The position numbers were made by a program, and so were the translations under genes. Below the pieces are notes generated by a model. That model saw only the letters and a list, made by a program, of their open reading frames with translations, made no database searches and was not told the DNA's origin. Positions 9,594-19,001 of a DNA stretch of 64,000 nucleotides are shown here, one piece after another; positions within the stretch are counted from its first letter, which is position 1; the number at the start of each line of letters is the position of its first letter. Source of the stretch: Alcaligenes sp. SORT26 (GTDB lineage: Bacteria; Pseudomonadota; Gammaproteobacteria; Burkholderiales; Burkholderiaceae_B); NCBI RefSeq assembly GCF_017377875.1, contig NZ_CP070975.1:930001-994000 (forward strand), read 5' to 3'.

Positions 9594-10775
9594 ATGCGTA
9601 TAAAAAAAACCTTCAGCTTGTCCTTTGCCTTGGCGGCTACCGCCTTGGGGCTAGCCACACTTGCCGCTCCCCTGAGAGCTTGGGCGCAATCTGAACCTGT
9701 TCCCGCTATCAGCGGCCCAGCCGTATCGGTCGAGACCTTGGCCAGCGGGCTGGAACACCCTTGGGCTCTGGCTTTTTTACCCAATAATGCCGGGATTCTG
9801 ATTACCGAACGCCCAGGCCGTCTACGCGTCTGGACAAAAGAAAACGGTCTGTCAGAACCGATTGGCGGTGTGCCCAAGGTACATGTCCAATCTCAAGGTG
9901 GCTTGCTGGATGTTGCCTTGGCCCCGGATTTTTTCCGTAGCCGCCGCATTTATCTGGCCTATGCCGAACGTCGCGACAAGCAGAACTCGGCCACCACAGT
10001 GGGCTACGGCGTGTTGTCCTCGGACCTGAAACGCATTGACGCCTTCCGTCCGATTTTCCGCCAGGAACCCGCCTTATCCACCGGACAGCATTATGGCGTA
10101 CGAATGGCCTTTGATCCGGGTGGTCGAGACCTGTACATCGCCTTGGGCGAAAACAATCAGCCGCCCACCGCCCAGCAACTGGATCATTTGCAAGGCAAAG
10201 TGGTACGCATCCGTCCTGATGGCATGGTCCCGCGCGACAACCCATTCCGCAGCCAGCGGACCGCTCGTGCAGAGATCTGGAGCTACGGGCACCGCAACCC
10301 CCAAGGAATGGCCTGGAATCCCTGGACAAATGAGCTATGGGTTGCGGAGCATGGCCCGCAAGGCGGCGATGAACTCAACCGTATCAAGCCCGGCGCGAAC
10401 TATGGCTGGCCCCTGCGTACCGAGGGCCAAGGCTACGATGGCAAACCCATCCCTGATGCCAGCTCCACCCCTCTTGAAGGACTGATTGAGCCATTCCATT
10501 ACTGGTCAGTCTCACCCGCCATTAGCGGCATGGCTTTCTATAACGACGAACGTATCCCCGACTGGCAGCACAGCCTGTTTGTCGGAGCCTTAAAGGAACA
10601 AGCCTTGATTCGTCTGCAATTTGACGAAGAGGACGGCCATATTGTCGGAGAAGAGCGCCTGCTACAGGATTTAAAGCAACGTATCCGTGATGTACGTGTC
10701 GGGCCAGATGGCTATCTCTATGTGCTGACCGACGAGAACGACGGCCAGCTATTGCGTGTCCAGCCCAAACCGTAG
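9594..10775 (+). CDS. Periplasmic PQQ-dependent sugar dehydrogenase (YliI/Asd-like)
   Basis: A 393-residue soluble aldose dehydrogenase-like protein of the six-bladed beta-propeller GDH-B family. A signal peptide of about 31 residues ends in LRAWAQS. Conserved blocks are LASGLEHPWALAFLP, GGLLDVALAPDF, AFDPGGRDLYIALGE, GKVVRIRPDG (PQQ-proximal Arg), YGHRNPQGMAWNP and VAEHGPQGGDELN. These match enzymes that oxidise aldoses in the periplasm with pyrroloquinoline quinone and pass electrons to the respiratory chain. Whether this strain makes PQQ is not visible here. It is probably monocistronic and ends four bases from a convergent methyltransferase gene. Confidence 0.9.
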   Translation: MRIKKTFSLSFALAATALGLATLAAPLRAWAQSEPVPAISGPAVSVETLASGLEHPWALAFLPNNAGILITERPGRLRVWTKENGLSEPIGGVPKVHVQSQGGLLDVALAPDFFRSRRIYLAYAERRDKQNSATTVGYGVLSSDLKRIDAFRPIFRQEPALSTGQHYGVRMAFDPGGRDLYIALGENNQPPTAQQLDHLQGKVVRIRPDGMVPRDNPFRSQRTARAEIWSYGHRNPQGMAWNPWTNELWVAEHGPQGGDELNRIKPGANYGWPLRTEGQGYDGKPIPDASSTPLEGLIEPFHYWSVSPAISGMAFYNDERIPDWQHSLFVGALKEQALIRLQFDEEDGHIVGEERLLQDLKQRIRDVRVGPDGYLYVLTDENDGQLLRVQPKP

Positions 10776-10778
10776 AGC

Positions 10779-11567
10779 TTAAGCGGGCTTGAGACTGTGC
10801 GTAGCAATAAAGCTAGGCAGATACTTCTCGATTTCAAAGCGTGGGGCGGGGTGCATTTCTTCGATGTAATCGACAAGATGCAAACCCGCTTCCAACTGCC
10901 CGCCAATTTGCTGTGCAAAGGAATGACCAAACATCAAGGGTTCCATTCGATCCTGCTTGGCTTGCAAGGCATCTGCATCCAGACTGCTCAAATCCGAATA
11001 GGGCACCGTGAATTTAGGGCGAATCAAACCTTGCTGTGCATAGCTGGGGTCACGGTCTGCAATAAACACCGCCGGATTAAAGAAGCTGGACAGCAAATGC
11101 CCGCCCGGACGTAACACGCGAGCACACTCCTGCCAGACCAGGCTGATATTGGGTACATACTGGTTAGAGACCGGATGCAGAATCAGATCAAAACTCTCGG
11201 ACGCGAAGCGCGACAAATCGCACATATCGCCTTGTTCAATCTGCAATGACAAACCATCGCGCTCAGCCACCATGCGGTCTTTGTCCAACTGCCCGGCAGA
11301 CAGATCAAACACCGTTACCTGCGCTCCAGCCGCCGCCAAAATAGGGGCTTGCTGCCCACCCGCGCTGGCCAGACACAGAATCGACTTGCCCTGCACATCC
11401 CCCAGCCAATCCGCAGGTACAGGAGAAGGCAGCAAATGCACCTGCCACTGCCCCTGACGAGCTTTTTCTACCTGTTCACTGCTGACAGGCAAAGACCAGG
11501 GGCTTTCTGTTTGCGCCTGCTTGTCCCAGGCACGGGCATTGTGATCAAGTAAGGACATATCTGACAT
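10779..11567 (-). CDS. Class I SAM-dependent methyltransferase
   Basis: A 262-residue methyltransferase of the Methyltransf_11/25 type. The SAM-binding motif I is ILCLASAGGQQAPILAAAG (about 63-81); the acidic loop VTVFDLSAGQLDKD and motif II QGDMCDLSRFASESFDLIL follow, then RVLRPGGHLLSS. The N-terminal segment MSLLDHNARAWDKQA is typical of a widespread family of unknown substrate. The ORF is convergent with the sugar dehydrogenase, only three bases separating their stops. ATG 11567 is used; another ATG lies three codons later. The biological substrate is unknown, a small molecule or quinone-like compound being as likely as any other. Confidence 0.85.
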   Translation of the reverse strand: MSDMSLLDHNARAWDKQAQTESPWSLPVSSEQVEKARQGQWQVHLLPSPVPADWLGDVQGKSILCLASAGGQQAPILAAAGAQVTVFDLSAGQLDKDRMVAERDGLSLQIEQGDMCDLSRFASESFDLILHPVSNQYVPNISLVWQECARVLRPGGHLLSSFFNPAVFIADRDPSYAQQGLIRPKFTVPYSDLSSLDADALQAKQDRMEPLMFGHSFAQQIGGQLEAGLHLVDYIEEMHPAPRFEIEKYLPSFIATHSLKPA

Positions 11568-11710
11568 AGGATCTTCTTATGAAATCAAAAGCAAAATCTA
11601 TTGAAACACAGACGTATCTGGCTTGGCATTAAGGCAGGATTTTTTTATCTGCGCTGTCCGAGAAAGTTCCATAACACGACTAGCACCTCCACTTCCCAGG
11701 CAGGCATCAA

Positions 11711-11735
11711 AAAGGCCGTCTCAAAGACGGCCTTT
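11711..11735 (-). terminator. Terminator of the universal stress protein gene
   Basis: Stem AAAGGCCGTCT / AGACGGCCTTT with a four-base loop, followed on the minus strand by a T-run, 23 bases past the usp stop. Confidence 0.9.
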
Positions 11736-11757
11736 CCAGACGTACAGTCAGCTCCGC

Positions 11758-12183
11758 TTACTTGATCAAGGTAACGGGCACTTTAACCAGACTCAACACC
11801 TTGGTCGTCACCGAACCCAACACCAGACCGGGCAGGGCGCTCAGGCCACGTGTACCCATCACAATGTGGTCGACATTATTCTTTTCCACATAGTCTTTAA
11901 TTGTCTGGGCAGCGTTGCCCGCAATAATGCTTTCCTTGATCTTCAGGGGCGAATCAGCCAGCACGGCACGGGCAGGCAACAAGGCGTTGCTGCCTTCGTC
12001 CTGGTAGTACGCCTGAAGCACATCTTCAGAGAAAAAACGCTTGACGTTACCGGACACGATAGGGGTAGGCACGGCCAGCACATGCAAAGTGGCTTCTGGC
12101 TTGCCCTCTAGTATGTCAACTGCCGCTTGCAGAGCACGAGTGGAAGCATCAGAGCCATCAACAGGGACGAGAACATTAAGCAT
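11758..12183 (-). CDS. Universal stress protein, UspA family
   Basis: A 141-residue single-domain Usp protein. It starts MLNVLVPVDGSDAST (the strand and ATP-proximal Asp of the family) and contains the nucleotide-binding pattern MGTRGLSALPGLVLGSVT (G-x2-G-x9-G-S), so it probably binds ATP. Usp proteins support survival under energy or oxygen limitation. A perfect FNR/ANR site lies upstream (12270-12283) in an ideal class II position, so expression is predicted to rise when oxygen falls. The gene is divergent from a cytochrome c gene and has its own terminator. Confidence 0.93.
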   Translation of the reverse strand: MLNVLVPVDGSDASTRALQAAVDILEGKPEATLHVLAVPTPIVSGNVKRFFSEDVLQAYYQDEGSNALLPARAVLADSPLKIKESIIAGNAAQTIKDYVEKNNVDHIVMGTRGLSALPGLVLGSVTTKVLSLVKVPVTLIK

Positions 12184-12241
12184 GAAGACCTCTTGTGTAG
12201 TGTGTGAACTGTTTAAGTATGAAGCAACAACTTCTACTAGG

Positions 12242-12247
12242 ACATTA
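12242..12247 (-). promoter_or_regulatory. Predicted -10 element of the usp promoter
   Basis: On the minus strand TAATGT is read at 12247-12242. A start about seven bases downstream (about 12235) would place the FNR box centre at -41.5, the classical class II activator position. Confidence 0.5.
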
Positions 12248-12269
12248 CCGAATAAGCGCGCCGACCAGC

Positions 12270-12283
12270 TTGATTAGCATCAA
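12270..12283. promoter_or_regulatory. Perfect FNR/ANR box
   Basis: TTGAT-TAGC-ATCAA matches the FNR/ANR consensus TTGAT-N4-ATCAA at every position, and the palindrome extends one further base on each side. It lies between the divergent usp and cytochrome c genes, 87 bases from the usp start codon and 153 from the cytochrome start. Confidence 0.85.
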
Positions 12284-12435
12284 GGCCCACCGCTATTTTT
12301 CAAAGGCTGTTCTATCATAACCGTATGATCACGAAGTGAATGCCACATAGCCCCATTTATGTGCGGAAAAACAGAAGCGCAGCATTCATTCCACGCCATC
12401 TTTCCTGCGCCGGTTTTACTTAGGAGATTCCCCTC

Positions 12436-12771
12436 ATGACCTTGAAGCAACTGCTGGTCTGTACTGCCTTGTTAAGTACCGGTTTCAGTGCGCAGGCAGC
12501 CGAACCCAGTTTTGATTCGGTCAACGATATTCTGACGAAAAACGCCTGTCTGGCCTGTCATACCGTAGACAGGAAAGTGGTGGGTCCTGCCTACAAGGAT
12601 ATCGCCGCCAAACGCAAAGATGATCCTGCCAACGCAGAGATCCTGGCCCAGCATGTGCGGCAAGGCAGCAAAGGCGTATACGGCCCTTTGCCCATGCCTG
12701 CCAACCCCGTTATCTCCGACGATGACATCAAGGCAGTGGTGGATTGGATTATGGCGGGCGCGCCTAAATAA
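12436..12771 (+). CDS. Periplasmic class I cytochrome c (c-551/c-552-like)
   Basis: A 111-residue exported monoheme cytochrome. The signal peptide ends in SAQA (about residue 21). The heme site CLACH is at 38-42; the distal ligand is Met87 in LPMPAN. The motif VVGPAYKDIAAK and the short length match c-551-type electron shuttles that feed terminal oxidases, nitrite reductase or cytochrome c peroxidase. The ribosome site AGGAG precedes the ATG. A perfect FNR box 153 bases upstream, shared with the divergent usp gene, makes induction at low oxygen plausible. A good terminator follows. Confidence 0.93.
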   Translation: MTLKQLLVCTALLSTGFSAQAAEPSFDSVNDILTKNACLACHTVDRKVVGPAYKDIAAKRKDDPANAEILAQHVRQGSKGVYGPLPMPANPVISDDDIKAVVDWIMAGAPK

Positions 12772-12787
12772 GGCATTTCTGACACAA

Positions 12788-12828
12788 GAAAAACGGCCCG
12801 GGTCATATCCATGCCCAGGCCGTTTTTT
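12788..12828. terminator. Terminator between cytochrome c and the MFS exporter
   Basis: Stem AAAAACGGCC / GGCCGTTTTT around a 20-base loop, T-run on the plus side, serving the cytochrome gene and possibly the convergent MFS gene. Confidence 0.8.
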
Positions 12829-12852
12829 ATGTGCTGCAAGCTTGAAGAAAAA

Positions 12853-14070
12853 TCAGGCGTCCGGATTCATCTTGCGTGCGTAATTGGCCGGTTGAAAGCT
12901 CCAGGCCATCACCGCCACAATAAGTGCCAAAGCGGCATGCACCATCCAGCCTGCTTGAAAGCCACCACTGACTTCGCGCAACTGCACGCTAATCATGGGG
13001 AACAAGGCGGCAATCGGAAAACCACCGCCTTGCATCAGGGCGCTTAAGGTACCCGCACGAGCAGCATCAGGGAAATGGTCCAGAGCCACCAGCAGCAGCA
13101 AGGAGAAGCAGCCCCCCAAACCGATACCAATAATGATCGCCCACAAGTAAGGGGCCATATCGGGTATCCAGGCAAAGGCCAGAAAACCTATACATTGGAA
13201 AGCCAGGGCCAGCCATACCCACAGGCGTCTGTCCTTGTTCTTGGCCGCCAAGGTCGGCAAGCCAAAGGCCGCAATCGCCTGGGCCACTGACAAAACAGCC
13301 ACCAGGCCGCCGCTGGCCTCCGCAGTCCAGCCTCTATCCTGGTAAAAAGTCGCCAGCCAGGTCACCAAAGATGCATAGCCGCCGTTGATCAGACCAAAGC
13401 AGACAATCAGGGTCCAGGTGCGGGGACGGCGCAACAAGTCCAAAGAGGGAGGCGACAAGTTCGCACCCGGTTTCTCACGCGGCACAACCTTCCAGGCAAT
13501 CCACAAAGCCACGCTAATCGGCAAGGCCCAGAAGGCCAGCGCAATACGCCAGCTATCGGTCAAGGAACTGACCCAAGGGGTCACTTGTGCGCCCAAGGCT
13601 CCACCACCCATCAAGGTTGCGGAGTACACGCCAGTGACCTGGGCAATATGTCGGGGAAATTGCTCTTTGATCAAGCCGGGCATTCCCGCCTGCAACAAGG
13701 ACACGCCCAAACCACAGATCAGCGCTGTGGCGATAAGACTGGCCCCATTGGGTACAAACCAGCGCAACACACAGCCCAGACACAGAAGCAGCAGGGAAGT
13801 GATCAGTACATGGCGCAAGGCCATCACGCGCCGCAAGGAGGGCATGCAGAAAGCCCCCAGACCCATCACCATCATGGGCAATAAAGTCAGCCAGGCCAGG
13901 CTGCTCAAGGGCATGTTCAGGCCCTCGGCCACCTGTCGAGCCAATGTACCGCTGGAGGTTAGAAAAGGGCGTAGATTCAGCCCAACCAGAATGACGAAAG
14001 CCAGCCATAAACCTGGGCTGGCCTGTGCCCCCGTCGATGTGGCGGTCGGGGCAGTCTGAAAAGAAGACAT
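12853..14070 (-). CDS. MFS transporter, CynX/NimT family
   Basis: Inner-membrane protein of about 405 residues with 12 predicted helices. The first helix region VGLNLRPFLTSSGTLA is characteristic of the CynX/NimT (cyanate and 2-nitroimidazole transporter) branch of the major facilitator superfamily. No signal is present to define the substrate. The chosen ATG (14070, MSSFQTAP) leaves a short polar N-terminus before helix 1; an ORF extension of 18 residues upstream is open but looks non-conserved. No strong ribosome site was seen at either start. It is followed by a terminator shared with the cytochrome gene, and preceded by an ankyrin-protein gene on the same strand. Confidence 0.85.
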   Translation of the reverse strand: MSSFQTAPTATSTGAQASPGLWLAFVILVGLNLRPFLTSSGTLARQVAEGLNMPLSSLAWLTLLPMMVMGLGAFCMPSLRRVMALRHVLITSLLLLCLGCVLRWFVPNGASLIATALICGLGVSLLQAGMPGLIKEQFPRHIAQVTGVYSATLMGGGALGAQVTPWVSSLTDSWRIALAFWALPISVALWIAWKVVPREKPGANLSPPSLDLLRRPRTWTLIVCFGLINGGYASLVTWLATFYQDRGWTAEASGGLVAVLSVAQAIAAFGLPTLAAKNKDRRLWVWLALAFQCIGFLAFAWIPDMAPYLWAIIIGIGLGGCFSLLLLVALDHFPDAARAGTLSALMQGGGFPIAALFPMISVQLREVSGGFQAGWMVHAALALIVAVMAWSFQPANYARKMNPDA

Positions 14071-14135
14071 AGAATCGTTATTGTTGTGATTAGAAGAAAA
14101 ACAGCGAGGAACAAGCCACAGCACTGGCGCAAGGC

Positions 14136-14810
14136 CTAAGGATTCGCTCCGGCTTGTTCCAGAATACGGGCCATCTCGGTCTGACTGCGCTGTTGCGCCA
14201 GGCTCAAGGGCAACACGCCCTGACGATCCGGCAAATTCACATCGGCTCCCGCCTTGATCAGCAGTCGCAACACTTCTTGATGCTCGGGGCCACCATCGGA
14301 CAGCACAATGGCTTCATGCAAAGCCGTCCAGCCCAAATAATTCACATGATTGGGGTCAACGCCCGCCTGCAACAACAGACGAACTATATCCACATACCCA
14401 TGTTCAGCAGCCGGAATCAATGCAGTGCCACCATAACGGTTTACACTGCGCAAATCCGCGCCATTCTCCAGCGTCATGCGCAGGATTTCCAGGCGGCCCT
14501 GTGCACCGGCAACCAGATAAGGACTGTCGTGAATGGCATCGGCCTGATTCACATCCGCACCCGCGCGAATCAACTGCCGAGCAATATCAATATGGTTCAA
14601 CCAGGTTGCGCGCAACAAGGGGCTTTGCCCTTGATCGTCGCTGACCCCCACCGTAGAGCGGGCCCGTTTTTCGGACAGGATTTCGCGCACTTTGGCACCA
14701 TCCCCTTGCTCTACCGCTTCCAGCAATACTGTTTGCGACCACGCATTGCCACTGGCTAATGCCAAGCTGATGGCAAATCCTGCCAGCCAGCCCTGCCGTG
14801 TTCTTCTCAT
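14136..14810 (-). CDS. Exported ankyrin-repeat protein
   Basis: A 224-residue protein with a signal peptide (MRRTRQGWLAGFAISLALASGNAWS) followed by about five ankyrin repeats, for example SPLLRATWLNHIDIARQLIRAGADVN and TALHEAIVLSDG. Such proteins sit in the periplasm and bind other proteins; related AnkB proteins work with catalase. The ATG at 14810 is chosen because GGGGGAAG precedes it; the longer frame begins seven codons upstream. It lies 65 bases upstream of the MFS gene on the same strand, so the two may be co-transcribed. The partner is unknown. A second exported ankyrin protein is encoded at 52841. Confidence 0.85.
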   Translation of the reverse strand: MRRTRQGWLAGFAISLALASGNAWSQTVLLEAVEQGDGAKVREILSEKRARSTVGVSDDQGQSPLLRATWLNHIDIARQLIRAGADVNQADAIHDSPYLVAGAQGRLEILRMTLENGADLRSVNRYGGTALIPAAEHGYVDIVRLLLQAGVDPNHVNYLGWTALHEAIVLSDGGPEHQEVLRLLIKAGADVNLPDRQGVLPLSLAQQRSQTEMARILEQAGANP

Positions 14811-14911
14811 GCGCTTCCCCCATCTTGACATCGGTCCCGCAGGACCAAACGCCTATAAATAGCATAGTTAGGCCCGAACCAACACAGCCTGAGTACGATA
14901 CTGCTTATTTT

Positions 14912-15865
14912 TTATGGGTAAGGCTGGGCCGCCGCGGCTACATCCAGCTCAGGTTGGGACATCAATCTGTCCAGTTCGCTACGCAGGTAGTTCAAGAATA
15001 CACGGGTTTTTTGAGGCATCAGGCGTGATGGCAACAAAGCAAGAATAGGGAAGGGTGCGAACTCCCAGTCGGGCAAGACACGCTCCAAATGCGCACAATC
15101 CGGGTCCAGTTTACGTTCCAGCAAGGAAGAGGCGGTGATACCCAAATCATGCACAGCCAGTTTGCGCATCATGATGGCGTTATTGACGGTGATCGAACCT
15201 TCCACCATCGCGTCGTAACGCTCCTGATTCGGGCCGCGCAAGGACCAGACCCGATCCGTGCTGGCAGGCCGGGCACAAATACAGGTATGTCCCGCCAATT
15301 CGGAAGGATGCTTGGGGCGCCCCTTGCGGTCCAGATAGTTGCGCGTGGCATACAGCCCCAGCCGAATCTGGCCCAACATCGTGGCAACGGCGCTTGAGTC
15401 AGGCTGAGCACCCACACGGATGACGCAATCGTAGTTATCGGCCTGCAAATCAATAGGCCGTATGGTCAGGTCAAACTCCAGCTCAATGTCCGGGTACTGC
15501 TGATTGAACCCTCGAATAATGGCGGGCATCAGCACAATACTGAAACTGGCTGGCATGGACACCCGCAAGCGTCCTTTCGGTGTCTGGGCCACATCCAGCA
15601 ATTGTTCATGAGCCAGACGGGCCTGCTCGACCACGGCCAGACAACGCTCGAAATAGACTTGCCCAGCGTCGGTCACATCCACATTGCGCGTACTGCGTTT
15701 CAGCAGGGCGACACCCACTTCTTTTTCCAGTTCACGAATGCGACGTGACACGGTAGAAACCGGCATACCCAGGGCCTGAGCGGCACGGCTGAAGTGGCGG
15801 GCGCGGGCCACTTCCACGAAGATTGCAATGTCGTTGAGCAGGGGCCCGGCGATAATGGTACTCAT
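14912..15865 (-). CDS. LysR-type transcriptional regulator
   Basis: A 317-residue regulator with an N-terminal winged helix-turn-helix (FVEVARARHFSRAAQALGMPVSTVSRRIRELEKEVG, written here as one region of residues 16-50) and a periplasmic-binding-like effector domain from about residue 95. The block KRSTRNVDVTDAG is typical of the CrgA/DmlR-like branch. It is transcribed divergently from the small exported protein at 16007, 141 bases away, so that gene is a candidate target. The effector is unknown. Confidence 0.9.
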   Translation of the reverse strand: MSTIIAGPLLNDIAIFVEVARARHFSRAAQALGMPVSTVSRRIRELEKEVGVALLKRSTRNVDVTDAGQVYFERCLAVVEQARLAHEQLLDVAQTPKGRLRVSMPASFSIVLMPAIIRGFNQQYPDIELEFDLTIRPIDLQADNYDCVIRVGAQPDSSAVATMLGQIRLGLYATRNYLDRKGRPKHPSELAGHTCICARPASTDRVWSLRGPNQERYDAMVEGSITVNNAIMMRKLAVHDLGITASSLLERKLDPDCAHLERVLPDWEFAPFPILALLPSRLMPQKTRVFLNYLRSELDRLMSQPELDVAAAAQPYP

Positions 15866-16006
15866 TTGAATTGTTCCATGAATGGAAATACGTTTGCAAT
15901 ATTAAGGGTTTTTACTAGGTCTGGAAAGGCTCATACTCCATCTAACGATTCGCTAAACGCAACAGCGAACCACCGAAAAACACACCGTAGATATTTGGAG
16001 TAAATA

Positions 16007-16324
16007 ATGAAAAACATCGCACGCGCAACTATCGCCAGCCTGATTCTGGGTGCTTCTGCTTTGAGCGGTACCGCTATGGCCGCCACCAACAACGTCGCTA
16101 CCGGCGAAAACCTGAACTACCCAACGGTCCAATCGAGCGACGCTCCTTTGAGCCGCCAGCAAGTGGTTCAAGAACTGGCTGCTGCTCAAGAGCAAGGCTA
16201 CATTAGCACAGGCTCCATGGGCGACTACCCACGCATCGACACCCGCTCCGAGCTGAGCCGCGACCAAGTTGCTGCTCAAGCCAAAGACTGGAACAACAAC
16301 AACGGTTCGTTCGTCGCTTACTAA
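16007..16324 (+). CDS. Small exported DUF4148-like protein
   Basis: A 105-residue protein with a Sec signal peptide (cleavage after TAMA, residue 25). The mature part carries APLSRQQVVQELAAAQEQGYI and a second similar segment SELSRDQVAAQAKDW, the pattern of DUF4148 proteins that are abundant in Burkholderiales and whose function is not known. Codon use is strongly biased to favoured codons, which suggests high expression. It has its own terminator and is divergent from a LysR gene. Confidence 0.8.
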   Translation: MKNIARATIASLILGASALSGTAMAATNNVATGENLNYPTVQSSDAPLSRQQVVQELAAAQEQGYISTGSMGDYPRIDTRSELSRDQVAAQAKDWNNNNGSFVAY

Positions 16325-16361
16325 GCTGATTGAGCCCTAGTTAGTCCTGACTTCCCCCTTG

Positions 16362-16388
16362 AAACGCCTCTTCGGAGGCGTTTTTTTA
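16362..16388 (+). terminator. Terminator after the DUF4148-like gene
   Basis: Stem AAACGCCTC / GAGGCGTTT with a TTCG loop and a run of T immediately after; a textbook intrinsic terminator. Confidence 0.93.
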
Positions 16389-16397
16389 TATCTCGTG

Positions 16398-16428
16398 TTG
16401 ACCTTCCCATCGGGTCAAGCCCTAAAGT
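16398..16428 (+). promoter_or_regulatory. CueR-type copper-responsive promoter of copA
   Basis: A -35 TTGACC (16398-16403) and a -10 TAAAGT (16423-16428) are separated by 19 bases, the overlong spacing that MerR-family activators require. The dyad TTGACC ... GGTCAA begins at the -35, in the form seen in CueR/HmrR operators (TTGACCTTCCC-type left arm). It lies 34 bases before the copA start codon. Confidence 0.75.
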
Positions 16429-16462
16429 GGCTTCATTGACGATCCATTGAAGGGTGATTTCG

Positions 16463-18925
16463 ATGACAACAAGCGCTTCAAACCAAGGCTCACGCCTGAC
16501 TTTAGATGTGGAAGGCATGACCTGCGCCTCCTGCGTCAGTCGGGTTGAAAAGATTATTGGCAAGGTTCCCGGGGTGCAATTGGCCCAGGTTAATCTGGCC
16601 ACCAACAAGGCAACCGTGGATTTCGAGGGGGCTGCCCCCATCGAGGCCATTATGCAGGCTGTGGAAAAGGGTGGTTACAAAATCACCCAGCAAGACATTG
16701 TGCTGGATGTGCAGGACATGACTTGCGCCTCTTGCGTAGGCCGGGTTGAAAAAGCCTTGCTGAAAGTACCGGGCGTACAAAAAGCTGCGGTCAATTTGGC
16801 CACTGCCAAAGCACATGTTCAAGTGGCACAAGGTGTCAAGGTGCCCGACCTGATTCAAGCGGTGAGCAAAGCCGGGTATCCCGCCAGCCTAGCCGAAGCC
16901 GCCGTCAACAACGACCAGTTCGAGCGCGCCGAACAAACCTACGAAACCCTGCGCAAGCGTTTCTGGCTAGCCACGATTTTGGCCTTGCCCGTCTTTATTC
17001 TGGAAATGGGCGGCCATATGGTGCCTGCTTTCCATCACTGGGTTGCCAGCACCATTGGGACCCAGAACAGTTGGTTGATCCAGTTTGTCCTGACCACGCT
17101 GGTTCTGGTCTTCCCAGGTCGCGAGTTCTACACCAAAGGCATTCCCGTGCTGTTACGTGGCGGCCCGGACATGAATTCGCTGGTCGCCGTGGGCACCTTG
17201 GCGGCCTATGCCTTTTCACTGGTGGCTACCTTTGCGCCCCAATGGTTACCGGCTGAATCTGTCTATGTGTACTTTGAGGCTGCCGCCGTCATCGTGGCCT
17301 TGATTCTGCTTGGCCGTGTGATGGAAGCCCGCGCCAAGGGCCGTACCTCCGAAGCGATTCAACGCTTGCTCAGTCTGCAACCACCTACCGCTCGCGTACG
17401 CCGCGACGGCCAGGAAGTCGAGCTGCCTTTAGCGGATCTGCATACCGGCGATATCGTCCTGGTTCGCCCCGGCGAGCGTATTCCGGTTGATGGTGATGTC
17501 GTTGCCGGTCAAAGCTATGTGGACGAATCCATGGTGACGGGCGAATCCATTGCTGTCTCCAAATCCCAAGGCGATAAGGTCATTGGCGGCACGGTGAACC
17601 AGAAAGGCTCGCTGGAATTTGAAGCCACTGCCGTGGGGCAGGACACCGTACTGGCCAATATTGTCTCCATGGTTGAACAGGCCCAAGGCTCCAAGCTGCC
17701 GATTCAAGCGGTGGTCGACAAAATCACCCTGTGGTTTGTGCCAGCCGTCATGACCTTGGCCGTGCTGACTGCGATTGTCTGGCTGATTTTTGGCCCATCA
17801 CCCGCACTGAGCTTTGCATTGGTCAACGCTGTCGCTGTGCTGATTATTGCTTGCCCTTGCGCCATGGGTCTGGCGACCCCTACCTCCATCATGGTGGGAA
17901 CCGGCCGCGCCGCTCAGGCTGGGGTGCTCTTTCGTAAAGGGGATTCCCTGCAAGCGCTGCGCGATGTGAAAGTCGTGGCCGTGGATAAAACCGGCACCTT
18001 GACCAAAGGCGCTCCCGAACTGACGGATTTTGTCATCGCTCCCGGTGAAAACCAGGATCAGGCTTTGGCCGCCATTGCCGCCCTGGAAAACTACTCCGAG
18101 CATCCCATTGCCCAGGCAATTGTCAGTGCTGCCAAGGACAAGCAAATCACGCTGCCCAAAGCCGAGCAGTTTGAGTCCCTGACCGGTTTAGGCGTTACCG
18201 CCCAGATTGGTGCTGACCAATGGCATGTGGGCGCAGACCGGCTGATGACGCAGTTAGGCGCAGACCTGTCTGCGTTTGCAGAGCAAGCCCAGACCCTGGC
18301 ACAAGAAGGCAAAACACCGATGTACGCCGCCCGCAACAAGCAGGTGATTGCCTTGCTGGCCGTGGCCGACCCCATCAAAGACACCACACCACGCGCCATT
18401 GAGCAGTTGCATGCCCGCGGTATCAAGGTTGTCATGATTACCGGCGATAACCGCCATACCGCCAATGCCATCGCCCGTCGTCTGAACATTGATGAAGTCG
18501 TGGCAGAAGTGATGCCTGAAGGCAAAGTGCAGGCCGTCCAGGCCTTGCGCGAAACCCATCAGCATCTGGCCTACGTGGGTGACGGTATTAACGATGCACC
18601 GGCGCTGGCAGTGGCCGACGTAGGGATTGCGATTGGTACTGGCACGGACATTGCCATCGAAGCCGCGGACGTGGTCTTGATGTCAGGTGATATGCAAGGC
18701 GTGGTTACGGCCATTTCCCTGTCTCACGCCACCATGCGCAACATCCATCAAAACCTGTTCTGGGCCTTTGCCTACAACGTGGCATTGATTCCGGTGGCGG
18801 CGGGTGTGCTGTATCCCTTTAACGGCACCTTGCTCTCGCCCATGTTTGCCGCCGGGGCCATGGCCTTGTCCAGCGTCTTTGTCGTCAGTAATGCCTTGCG
18901 TTTGCGACGCGTGAAGCTAAGCTAA
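16463..18925 (+). CDS. copA: Copper-exporting P1B-type ATPase CopA
   Basis: An 820-residue inner-membrane Cu(I) exporter. Two N-terminal HMA metal-binding domains each carry MTCASC (about residues 20-25 and 86-91). Eight membrane helices follow, with the translocation motif CPC (about 463-465), the phosphatase motif TGES, the phosphorylation site DKTGT (about 508), SEHPIA of the nucleotide domain and GDGINDAPA (about 706). ATG 16463 is used because GAAGGG precedes it by eight bases; an in-frame GTG nine bases earlier is less likely. A CueR-like promoter precedes it, although no cueR gene is in the window. A terminator hairpin follows. Confidence 0.96.
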   Translation: MTTSASNQGSRLTLDVEGMTCASCVSRVEKIIGKVPGVQLAQVNLATNKATVDFEGAAPIEAIMQAVEKGGYKITQQDIVLDVQDMTCASCVGRVEKALLKVPGVQKAAVNLATAKAHVQVAQGVKVPDLIQAVSKAGYPASLAEAAVNNDQFERAEQTYETLRKRFWLATILALPVFILEMGGHMVPAFHHWVASTIGTQNSWLIQFVLTTLVLVFPGREFYTKGIPVLLRGGPDMNSLVAVGTLAAYAFSLVATFAPQWLPAESVYVYFEAAAVIVALILLGRVMEARAKGRTSEAIQRLLSLQPPTARVRRDGQEVELPLADLHTGDIVLVRPGERIPVDGDVVAGQSYVDESMVTGESIAVSKSQGDKVIGGTVNQKGSLEFEATAVGQDTVLANIVSMVEQAQGSKLPIQAVVDKITLWFVPAVMTLAVLTAIVWLIFGPSPALSFALVNAVAVLIIACPCAMGLATPTSIMVGTGRAAQAGVLFRKGDSLQALRDVKVVAVDKTGTLTKGAPELTDFVIAPGENQDQALAAIAALENYSEHPIAQAIVSAAKDKQITLPKAEQFESLTGLGVTAQIGADQWHVGADRLMTQLGADLSAFAEQAQTLAQEGKTPMYAARNKQVIALLAVADPIKDTTPRAIEQLHARGIKVVMITGDNRHTANAIARRLNIDEVVAEVMPEGKVQAVQALRETHQHLAYVGDGINDAPALAVADVGIAIGTGTDIAIEAADVVLMSGDMQGVVTAISLSHATMRNIHQNLFWAFAYNVALIPVAAGVLYPFNGTLLSPMFAAGAMALSSVFVVSNALRLRRVKLS

Positions 18926-18932
18926 AATCAGA

Positions 18933-18966
18933 GCCGTGCTTATCATAAGCACGGCCCAATTTTCCC
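18933..18966 (+). terminator. Terminator after copA
   Basis: Ten-base perfect stem GCCGTGCTTA / TAAGCACGGC with a three-base loop, followed by CCAATTTTTCC, starting seven bases after the stop codon. Confidence 0.8.
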
Positions 18967-19001
18967 CGGTCCTCTCCTTCATGCACCAAGCTCGCTGATC
19001 T

